From Amylostereum areolatum (lineage: Eukaryota > Basidiomycota > Agaricomycetes > Russulales > Stereaceae), in NCBI GenBank assembly GCA_012932865.1, contig SAXG01000032.1:124001-188000 (forward strand): DNA of 64,000 bases, in the 5' to 3' direction. The position numbers and the translations under genes are program-made. Under the pieces are notes generated by a model. The model saw nothing but the letters and a program-made list of their open reading frames with translations, was not told the DNA's origin and ran no database searches. This document shows, piece after piece, positions 23,272 to 33,840 of the stretch (within the stretch, counting starts at the first letter, position 1; every line of letters begins with the position of its first letter).

Positions 23272-26009
23272 GGTGATCCTGATCTGAGGGCGCAGGGACA
23301 GTGTGTGCGGGGACCAATATGTATGGCAGGCCTTTATCGTAAGCGTGTTATATAGCACCAGATACGTCGTCCAGCGTCGACCGCGGTGGGCGCGGTATTT
23401 CCGCAAGGAGAGCGCCTCGTGAGGGCGCGAGCGGCGCGCATCCAACTACACGGAATATCTTTCCGTCGGTCTACCCATGCGGCACCTAAGTGGTGGAACG
23501 TTAACTTACCAATTCTGGTGCCGGTCGTCTAGAGGTATAGTAGCCTGGAAGCTTGTTTCATTTTTCTCACTTGCTGGTGCCGGAGAGCCTGCGGTACTCT
23601 GACGAAAGTTGCAAACTTCTTGTCTTCACTGTCGTGGACGAACTCGCCCGCGCGGCGGTGGCGCGATGTCCATGTCAGCCGCCGGCCCGCCCACGTGTGT
23701 CGGTGGGTTGGACGCGTGACAGACACGAGGTTGAGTCTGGCAGCTGCCAGAATCCTCCGTATCTTTTTCCTCCCGCCTGCGGCATCCCCATGTCGCTTTG
23801 CGCAACAACGAGCGCCGAGTGTTGGCGATGCTTACGAGACAAGGTCGACGGATACGTCGTAGGCATCCTTCCGGTGACGTCGTCCTCCACATCTCCTTTG
23901 TGCGTCTCTCGCCTTTCTTCGAGAGTCCCATCCGCTAATATCTCCTTTCCTCCGCCTTGCAACGATGGGCGCGGACAGGTACAAGTATGTATCGGTTTTC
24001 TGACGTGTTCGATGTACTTCTTTATCTATCCACAAACCCTCGCATGCCTGCGCGTCATTGCTGAGATTGTTCCGCCCGCGCACTCCTGTCAAGCCAGGAC
24101 CCCTCATTTCCGTCCATCTTTTTGTCTTACGTCCGCGCGTATGCCACCACAACCAGACGTCATATACCGCAACTTATCCCACCCTTTCATGAAGAGCGAT
24201 GGTATCCAGAATTCAATCACAGTATTGCGTCTCACGCACACGGCGTATCGCTTGCGTCTTGATTCTGATGGATGTCCAGGACAGCTGCAATATCGCCGAG
24301 CTCACCGGTTTGGCTCATCAGACCAGCTACACTCCGCCCACCGCCGGAATCGCATCCTCGTTTCAGCAAACTGTTTGCCGCGCCCCGCAAGAACATCGGA
24401 AAAATACATCGACTTCTCAGAACATCAAGCAACCTTGCGGACTCAGCGAAGACTATCAACTGTGCTGCCGGAGGCCGATGGGTGTGTCGCGTCGATCAAA
24501 CGTCGAGTGCGCTGACCCTCTCCAGCTCAGTTGTATGAGCAGCTTGAATTTAGCTGGGTGTCTTGAAATATTGAAGCTTGGTGGACTACCAAAAAGCTTA
24601 AGGTCTCACGCGCAGGGTACGATCCGGATGCACAAGCGCTGCCCCATGCAGTTGAAAGCGCATTGCTTCGTTTTCGGAGGGCAACGCCGGTGCAGTTTCC
24701 TGGTAAGCAAAAGGTGACATCTAGACGATAAATTTACCAATAGTCCTTTCCAGTCCCCGTCATTTCCCCGACGTTCTCTCTGATTCTACGTTGTCAGCAT
24801 GCTACACCCCCGGATGTTCAAGAACAATGTACTGGTAGGTCCGGAACTCAAATGTTTGTCATCCACGACCGGTGTACTTACCCTCTCACGGGTTTCCGAT
24901 CGCATCTCACTGGTAGTTGGACCTCTACGGTGCAAGTAAAGCGTCGACACGCTTATTTTCACCGCCAGCTATCTGCCGCCACAGAAATACCTAAGCGTCC
25001 CAACGCGAGCCTGTTCAAGGCCGGTGTCCTCGATCCTTACTCCTCCTTTCTTGATGTTCGTCTTTACGGGATAAGTCAACGGTGTGTCGCTTGTTTGCCG
25101 CGATGGCACCTTTTCATTGTCAGCGCAGTCGATCGTGCTTCGTCTGCTTATCTCGTCATGTAGGCCAATTACAAGATCCATCCTATCTTGAACTTGATAT
25201 TGATGCGGCATGTCAAATGAAACAAAATCAAGCGCGAATTCATTTCTCCATGCTTCTACTTATTTGACCTCGTTCCTCCTATCCTCGTTCGACCCAGAAA
25301 GAGATAGCGATATTCCAGGCTTTCTGTGCATGAATTGCGTGCATCGATACCGTAATTCCGACGCTGTCGAAGAGCATGACGATACAACATCGCATCCTGT
25401 TCCGCTCTTGGAACCCTCCACCGAGCCCCAGTCTCCAGGTCACCAATCGACCAATCACGGACATAGATCTGGTACACGCTTCCTTGCATCTTAGTAGTAT
25501 GAAACAAAAGGTTAACATCCGGCTCAATATTGCTAAACGCTTGGCTCTATAGGATCGGCGCGAGCATGTCCAACTTATGCACCGGCATCTTTTGTCGAGA
25601 GTCGTCCATGACCGCCTGCGTTAAATTCGCTGGCTTTGTCTGTATCCGGTACACTGTACTGAGCAGCGATTTCGCCGTGATTTTCCCAGTCCTCTCCCTC
25701 TTCCCCATGGAAAAGACAACAGCAAGAAGCGCTGTGCGGGGCGGAACTACGGGCCGGACCACTCCATTTGCCTCCCCACCTCCCCGCGGGGTGGAACTTT
25801 GGAGGGTCATGCGGCCACGAATCCTGACCCGATTGACGATGACGCCGGTGCCAACCCCATCAGAAGCAGCAAAATGCAAATTTTGTGCGCGCCGGCGGGG
25901 TCGAGGGTGTGCATAAAAGCCGTCGCGGGCGGTGGGTTCCCCTCCTTTCACGGTCGACTGCACCTAACACCCCGCAAGCCGTTCAGGACGACGAGGCTAC
26001 GACTCCAGC
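23272..26009. other. Gene-poor stretch, no supported gene
   Basis: About 2.7 kb between divergent genes. A 320-codon open frame at 23553-24515 on the plus strand has no motif or coding-like composition and was not accepted. Copy B of a diverged repeat lies at 23936-24021. The right end is the promoter region of the MFS gene; a CATAAAAG box at about 25912 is the best TATA-like site. Confidence 0.45.
23936..24021. repeat. Diverged direct repeat, copy B
   Basis: Partner of 20456-20553, in the same orientation. Confidence 0.55.
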
Positions 26010-28122
26010 ATGACTTCCTCCAAGGAGAAACTTTCGGGGCGGAAGCTGGTGTATACCATCAACTTCGTCGCCGGCCTCGCTATCTTCTTGTGCGTCCTTC
26101 GTTCTCATGCGCGGAAAGGTGTTTGCTGAATTGCTGGCAGCTTCGGATATGACCAGGGTATGATGGGCGGCGTGAACGTTGCACCGAATTATGTTACGAC
26201 GATGAACCTCGGAACGATTGAGTGCGTTTCGTGTCCTGAATAACGCTGTGTGCGTCGCCAACCTGCTCGTCAGATACACCGGACCCCACGAGGGATACGT
26301 CGCCACTATCACCCACCCTACTCGCCAAGGCGGCATCGTTAGCAGTGCGTTTCTTATCTTGTTCTCCCCAACCCTCTACCCACACGATTGTACCAGTTTA
26401 CTATTTCGGAACCCTCATCGGATGTTTGCCCGCGGGCTGGTTCGGAGACAAAATCGGACGTATTAAGACCATGGCTATCGTACGTCTTGCTTCTTCGTTT
26501 TGCTGCTCCCGGAACTCAGCGTTCCCTTAGGGTGCAGCGTGGGTTATGCTCGGAGCAGCGCTGCAGTCGTCGGCACAGAACGTGGCATGGTGCGTCTCTA
26601 TCGTGACATCCGTTTACGACTGGTCTGAGGGAATACCAATAGGATGTGTTGTGCGCGCGTGATCAACGGTATCGGTACGGGCTTCCTGAACGCCATCGTT
26701 CCAGTCTGGAGCGCAGAGGTTGCATCGCATACGTCCCGCGGCGCGTTCATTGCGAAGGAATTCACCCTCAACATTCTCGGCGTCGTCGTCGCGTACTGGC
26801 TCGAGTTTGGTCTGAGCTTCATTGGGGATGGCAACACCGAATTCCGCTGGAGGGTGCGCACGTTTGCTTGCTTCCCAATGCTGAGGCGCTAACCTTGCCC
26901 TGCAGTTCCCCATTGCGTTCCAACTCGTTCCTCTTATCGCCTTCGTCGTTTGTCTCCCGTGGATGCCGGAATCGCCTCGCTGGCTCGTCAAAGCAGGCCG
27001 GGACGCCGAAGCGCGCGAAATACTCGGCAGGCTGCGTGCCGAAGGAGATCCAGAGGGCGAGCGCGCCATCGCAGAATATGAGGACATCGTCGGTATCGTC
27101 CAGCTGGAGAAGGAGCACGCGAAGAACAACACTTACTTCTCGATGTTCTTCGGCATCAGTACGTCCGCTTCGCTGGTCCCTCCCTCAAAAATATCCATGA
27201 CTGACTTCGGAGCGCAGATGGTGGAGACTTGCACATCGCACGACGCGTTCAGCTTTCGATCTGGCTCCAGATTGTCCAGGAGTGAGCACCCCATCCGTAT
27301 GCGCGGTTATTGTATGCTGAGACGCATGTAGATGGGTGGGGATCGCAGCTATCACCGTGTACGCGCCTACGATCTTTGCCCAAGCTGGTTACGATTCCCG
27401 CAAATCCCAATGGTTGTCCGGTCTCAACGACGTATGCCCAGAGTCTTTTTTTTTTACTGTCGTCACCTGACCGCGTATGCATGCAGGTCACGTACATGAT
27501 CGCGACACTCATGGCGGTCGTCACGATCGACCGCTGGGGTCGCCGCGTCGGTCTCTGGTGGGGTGCGATCGGTCAGGGCATAGCTCTGTTCCTCGCAGGC
27601 GGGTTCGGTCGACTCCTGAAGGACCACCCCGACAAGGCGTCGCAGTACGGTGCCGCATCCGCCTTCTTCATCTTCCTCTACACCGCCATATTCGGAGCAA
27701 CGTGGCTGACGATCCCGTGGGTGTACCCCACGGAGACGTTCCCGCTCGAGGTGCGCGCGAAGGGCAACGCGTGGGGTGTGTTCGGGTGGAGCATCGGCAA
27801 CGGCTGGCTCACGCTGCTGAACCCGGTGATGTTTTCTGCGATCGAGGAGAACACGCTGCACATCTTCGCCGCGGTAAACTTCCTTAGCATCCCACTCGTG
27901 TGGGCCTTCTACCCCGAGACGGCCAACCGCACGCTGGAGGAGATGGATCTGCTGTTCGCGTGCAGCAGCCCGTTCGTGTGGGACATGGAGCGCAACTTCG
28001 AGAAGCTCAAGGCAGAGAACGCGCAGATATCGCATGTGACCGGGAGGAAAGAGGTGGCGCATGCGCCAGACACGAAAGAGATAGCCGTGGAGGACGTGCA
28101 GGACGAGAAGGTGGCGCATTAG
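26010..28122 (+). CDS. MFS sugar-porter transporter
   Basis: Twelve-helix proton-coupled sugar transporter of the fungal hexose/sugar porter family, expected at the plasma membrane. The start at 26010 encodes MTSSKEKLSGRKLVYTINF, then FGYDQGMMGGV after the first intron. Family motifs follow: GWFGDKIGR (the GxxxDKxGR loop), RVINGIGTGFLNAIVPVWSA with EV, PESPRWLVKAGRDAEAREIL, then DRWGRRVGLW, the PWVYPTETFPLEVRAKGNA block and the C-terminal FYPETANRTLEEMD. About nine short introns (50-70 nt) are needed, including an NGGDLHIARRVQLS exon near 27217-27280. The cytosolic tail is long, about 60 residues and charged. Length is close to 530 residues, normal for the family. Substrate cannot be read from the sequence. 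Confidence 0.92.
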
Positions 28123-31100
28123 ACGCGTTGTTCCCAATCTGCGATACCCTACGTAGATATAATGCTGTACTTCTACATCTTCTTTGGACGTCGACTTCTT
28201 TCCGATTCATCCAGAGGGAGGTCTAGCCACAGAAGCGAGGATGGACGGTGGAGGAGACGCTCGTCGGTGACGCGTCGCGTCGCGTGCGCAACATCACGTG
28301 GGGCGCGTTTCCGGTTTCGTGAAGTCCAGCCTGAGCGGCTGAGCCACCATCGATCTCGATCTGCGCCAGCCATCCGCCCGTACTCGCTCTCCCACCCACG
28401 CCCACGCTTCTCTTCCCAAAGCCCCATCTAACCTGTGCCACGCCATCTTCGACCTCCCATCGCCCTTTCCTATTTGCCTGCGCATCCTTCGCTGCGCCAG
28501 CGCGAGCATGCGAAAGGGTCCGTCACAAGACCGTCCGTCCCCGTCCTCTGGGCAAGGGGACCCCAGTCAGCTGGAGGCTCTTCGAAGGATGCTTACACGG
28601 ATCCAGCACGCCAGCCCCGCTTTGCCTCCAACGCCCTTCACAACCGCTCTTCCTTCCTTCGAGTTCGAACTTCACCCACGGCCGGCGCAACCCACGAGTC
28701 ACGAATCCGAAGCCTCTCGTGCACTTCACGGAAACACGGAACCACCCTGATTTTCTCTCGAGCGTGGAACTGGACGACCTGTATCTTGCACTGGGATGGA
28801 AGATTCCACGGCACCTTCGGTTTCTGGGGCTTTGGGGGTGGTATCGCATGCGAACGCAAGGTGGGGGTGGAGGGAACGGCAGCCGGAGGTGAGTTTATTC
28901 TTGATTGGGGGTTCTTATGAGCGGTCGGATTCGCGATGTTGGGATGTGGGCAAGGGATGGAGCTGGGAGGCTTCGCGAGCCTGTTTTTAGCCGCCATGCT
29001 GTGGGTCCTCGGACTCGCAAGAGGGGCTGGCCGTCGTCGTCGTTGTATCCGCCCCGCGCGGCTCGTACTCGTCATCCCACTTCATTCCATATCCTTCATA
29101 TCAGCCCAAGCCTGCGCCTGCTTCCCTTCTCCCGCTTTTCATCGGACCGTCCGTGTGTGCGCGTGAGAGCCTGTTGCGTGGGTGGTACCGTGGTAGCACT
29201 CGTCATGGTCATGGGCACAGCGCCCCGCGCGCGTTCCTAGAAGCCACAACCAGGAATCGGAGTCCGATCGACGACGACGGTTCGAAGAGGGGGGGTCTCC
29301 ATCGGAACGAACGCTTACGCTCGCGTTTTTGCGCCTCGCGGCCGCACCGTCAAAAACGTGGGGGGAAGGGGGGTGGGGGGTTGCTCACGGGTCGTCCAGG
29401 TTATCTCCGCCTGCGCAGAGCGGCGGTTCGCAGGAAAGGATGGATGCGTTCCAGACGAACGGCATCGGAATCGAAACCAGAGAGTGCGTGCGGAATGAGC
29501 GTTCGGAAAGCCGTGCTGTGTTCCCGTGCAGCGCGCGCGCGCCGCACACGTTGTCGCCCCCCACCCCCCCTTACGATCTGGCATCTGCAGACGTTCTGTC
29601 AATCCATCTCAGCTCGACGCCCGCGCCTCCCGCGACCCCGGAACACCGTTTCATTTTGCGCGTCCGGGGCGTGCCTCGCGCAGGGGCGTACTTATCATTT
29701 CTTTGCGTTCCCAGAGGTTGGCCCCGGGCGCGCGTGCCCTCGTCGTGTTGGATGAAGATCGAGATGTTGTTGCCCAACCTTATATTCCATCCGTGCCGTC
29801 GTGCTCGCGCGACGCGGTGGGCTGGGTTGCGCTGGTGCTGGGCGTAAGTACGCATCCGTTGGACTGACGCGGGGGTGCTCGGGCTCATGTCCGCGCGGGC
29901 TTCGTTGACGTCCTGAGGACGTAAAGGTGGACTGACATCATCGAGCTTCGCGTCCCCCATTGAGTCGCGTACCATCCTACTGTACACACAGTGCGTACGC
30001 TACCAGTGCGGCTTTGCGCTTTGCGCTCTGGACTCCGCCTTCACACGACCCGTGACGCACGTAAGTACCGACTCCCATTTTTTTTGTTCGCCGGGGGAAC
30101 CAAAAGACGTTCCACTCCACCCAGGAAAAAAAGGACCTCGTTGCAGCCCGGACGCGCTCGCGTTCTTTTTTTTTCTCCACAGACGCGTCCGCAGGACCGT
30201 ACGAACCGCAAGTGGGCTTAGCGTGGATCCCCCACGTCCCGTGCGCACGCGTCGCCGCACCAAAAACCACCCTTCCGTCGTCCCCCCTTCCTCCTCGCCA
30301 TAGCAGACCCACGGCGCCCCCGCCCCGGCGCGTGCCTTCCCTTCCGAGAAAGCGTCCCCTGCAACTCGCCCAGTTATCGCGCCCTATCGCACCGAGCTGG
30401 GGGGGGAGCCCGGAGCGGGCGCAACGGCGTTTCCCGCCGGCGAGCGATGCGTCGATGGGCGGGGTTTGGGAAGACGGTGGTGGGGGAGGTGCGCTTCGCG
30501 TGCCTACCACTAACGAACCACGCTGGGGATTAAATCCAGAGATGGACAGAACACGCTCCTCGTTGTTGCGGCGCGGTGGGGGGGATTTTCACGTGGGAGG
30601 GGTCGGTGTGTCCCGAGAGTTCGGTGCGAGAGGGAACTTGGATTATGGAAAGAGGAAGGACGGGGGAGGGTGAGGGTATGGGAGAGATGGGGATGCAGGC
30701 ATGGGCGATCTACTGTGGGCGCGTTCATTGCTCTGCGCGAGCGTTGGAAAATGAGCGGGGAGGCGCATGATAATATCGCTCCGGCGGCGGGTACGTGCGC
30801 TCGTTTCGTTTGTTGTTTTCTTCCGCTTCGCAATCTAGTCCATTTCATTTTGGCGTGCGCGGGTCGGAGCGCGAGTTGGACGGCCCACGCCCGCGCGGAC
30901 CCGCGTTATAGATGCTCCCTCGCGCTCTCCCCCGCACGCGATCGCAAGGCAATTTAGCAAACGCAAACACGCGCGTCGCGCACGCCTCGAGGCGCCGCCG
31001 CCGCCGCCGCCGACATACGACGCGGTCCTCCCCCCCGGCACGCTCCTGCAGAACGCGGTATAGCGAGGCGTGCCTCGGTGCGCGATGGATCCCCTCCCCC

Positions 31101-33840
31101 CCCCTCCCCCTCGCCGCATATAAGCGAGTGGGAGTTGCCGGAGGGACGAGAGGGAGGTTCGCGCTGCGCGTTCCCGGGACGTAAGGAGGACCGCCTGCAG
31201 GCGGAAACGTGTCTGTGCGGGGTTCGTGTGGTGAGCGGCGGGGCGGGGCGCCGTGTCTGGAGTGGGCACAGTACACGACGTGCTCTTCGTGTCTGCCCCG
31301 CGTTCAGGATCGACCGAGAAGATGACTGTCCAATGTTCGATATTCATGTTCAAGTGAGCGCTGCACTAATCAACTGCAGTGGCTTCGCGACGGAAGACAT
31401 GGTATGACTCATGCGCACTCAGCCCGGGCACTCTACCGTGGATCCTTCTAGTTCTTCGGTTCCTCCTGGACGCAAGATTGCTGGGACTCCGACTCTAGGG
31501 CCGTTTCGAGCGAGGGGGGCTGATCGATAAGGACGTCGTTTCCTGCCGACCGTGCCACCTTCGCCGGTTGCGGTATGTTTATCGATGGGCCCGGGGCGGG
31601 GTTTTCTCGACGCGCGAGCGGTCGAGGAAGGTGAGACATGTTGGCAGTTTGCGCGACGTGATGGTGCGGGTGGTGGGGGGGTTTTCTGACGGAAACGCGT
31701 GCTCGGGCGCGGCGACGAGGCGTACTATGGGTGTGCGGTGCAGTGCACTATCGGGGACTCGCGGTGACGCAGGCCTCAGGACGAGGTGAGCTGACATGGT
31801 CGTGTTTGAAGAGGGCAGCAGGAACAGGTCGTCTACGATGCAGCGCTACGACATAGGGGGAAAGAGACAGGTGTGGCGGGCGCAACGGTGGCGTGCAGAG
31901 AGAGGGCAGATCGCGGATTAGTCGTTTCGACTCGCGGGCCCTGCTCTTCTCTTCTCTTCTCTCCTCTTCCCTTCCCTTCCCTTCTCCTTCTGCTCTCTCT
32001 TTCTCTCCACGCCTTCTTTTCCTTCTCACCTGGGGAGGACCGGATCGGCCGCCTCCGTGGTGTAGTATCTGGGCGTTGGTGGAGGAGTTAATCAATGGGC
32101 GTGCTAACGCGGCTCAAGTGACGCGGACGGGGGCTGACCAGAGTCCAGGGCGTCGGGTACAGGCTCGAGGACGGGTTGACGTACTGCGATACACTGGTCG
32201 ATCTCGTCCGCACATCTCCATCTCCATTTGCTTGTGCCACCCCCCCCCCCTCTCCTTCCCCAAGGCTTAGTCAGATTACCGTGCACTGGACCCTTCTCCC
32301 CCCTCTCACGGGCGCCTCCCCCCGGCTCGGTTTTGGGTAAAGGCAGGCCTGGATTAGTTTAGATTAGGCTTGGGACGGCCGTCGGACCCTGCACGCGTCA
32401 GACAGGATCGTTATTAGTATAAGTAATTAGTGGGCGATTGGCGCGGGGCGGGGGAGAGGGGCGACTACAGCCACCGCTACGCCTACAGACGAAGGCAAAA
32501 GACGCCGGAAGGGGGGCGAGGATCCGAGCCCACGAAGCGCGGGTGGGCCGGTTGGGCTTGGACTTGGGGGGGGGGACTTTTCGGGGCAGGGGAAGGTCTG
32601 ATAGGGAGGGCGTGCTGTGATAGATGGACTGGCTTCTCGACGCCATATCAGGAGAGAAGAAGTTGGAGGCCACGCCAGGCCATGCTGGGACGGTGGGTGG
32701 GGGTATTAGGGCGAACAGGACCAGGACCGTCCGTACGTGTGGAAGGACGACGGGCGAAGGCCCATCAGCTTTCCGATGCGAGTGCGCGTTGACGACTGCG
32801 CGGAGAGAGGCTCAGCCACACGGGCGGACGGGCTTCCCAGTGATCTGTATGTTATTATGATATGATATGTTGCGTTCGTCACATCCCTGCGTTCTTCCCG
32901 ATTTCCTAGGTCGAACCGTAGGTGGACGGCGTTCCAAGCGGACGAGGCGGAGCGGGAAGGGGGGCAGCCTCGAGGCGCGCGCGTGACGCGTTGGTGAAAG
33001 CAAAGAGCAGAACTGAGCAGGCGTTCCGCGCCGAGGAGCGAGGGGGGGGGACGACAGCGCAGGGTCAAGGGTTTGCGCATTTGCGGGGCGAGGAAGACGA
33101 GATCAGAAGAAAACCGGACGGACGGGCGTTTGCGCTCGTGAGTCGGTCCTCCTTTTCGTCTTGGTCTCGGATAAATCGTTATCTGCGAGCTGGCTTTCGA
33201 TTTCGAGAGGGTTTGCGGGACCGTGAGCGGGCGGGGCGGGCGCGCGGGCGGGGGGCGAGGTTGATAGTATGATAGGTTATTATAATGGGGAGATCCGGGC
33301 GGGGGTGATATGGAGAAGGTTAACGTTATGGGGACCCGGATGTGTACGAGATGAAGGGGGTTGACGTAGGAGAAGCGAGAGCGTGAAGGACGGGCGAGAA
33401 ATTCGGTGGGAGAGAGCAATGCCTCGAGGCGTGGAGACGGACCAACGGCGTCGGAAACCCGGAACGCCCGGCTGCTTTCCTGTCGTCTGTTTTTAATATA
33501 AATTTATTGGGGATATCCGGAGGAGTAGCGGTGGACTCGGTATTGTTTATCGCGGGCGGGGGATGCTCGGCGGGGGGACGAGGACGGAGGGGGGGCGAAC
33601 GCACGTGTAGGCACAGGGACGCGGGGGCGGACCGAAGGAGCGAGTGAAGGGGGGGTTAGCATCGGAGTGCCAACAAAGGTAGCTATTGATTACGTAAAGC
33701 TTTCGGAGTGCGAAAGGGCGGGGCAAGGCCAGGCGGGAAACGGACGAAGGGCAACTTATAGCGCTCGGGCAGACGACCTCCTCCTCGTCTTTTTCCGCGT
33801 TTTCTTCTCTCGTCCCTTCCGTCCCGCTTCCCCCCTTTAA
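28123..33840. other. 5.7 kb GC-rich region without a recognisable gene
   Basis: The region between the MFS stop and the GATA-factor start has many overlapping open frames on both strands. None carries a domain or a convincing exon chain. It contains G-runs, a polypyrimidine tract at 31940-32030 and TATA-like words (CATATAAG near 31117-31124, CTTATAG near 33756). It could be a long upstream regulatory or leader region of the GATA-factor gene or hold a non-coding RNA. Neither is shown by the sequence. Confidence 0.4.
31940..32030 (+). repeat. Polypyrimidine (CTTCT/CCCTT) tract
   Basis: Nearly uninterrupted C/T run with TCTTC and CTTCC units, partly mirror-symmetric. It has a low-complexity composition able to form triplex DNA, or it may be a promoter CT tract. 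Confidence 0.7.

Noticed and set aside
23553..24515. 320-codon open frame on the plus strand
   Set aside because: No motif, no exon-like neighbours, composition like surrounding non-coding DNA, and it overlaps a repeat.
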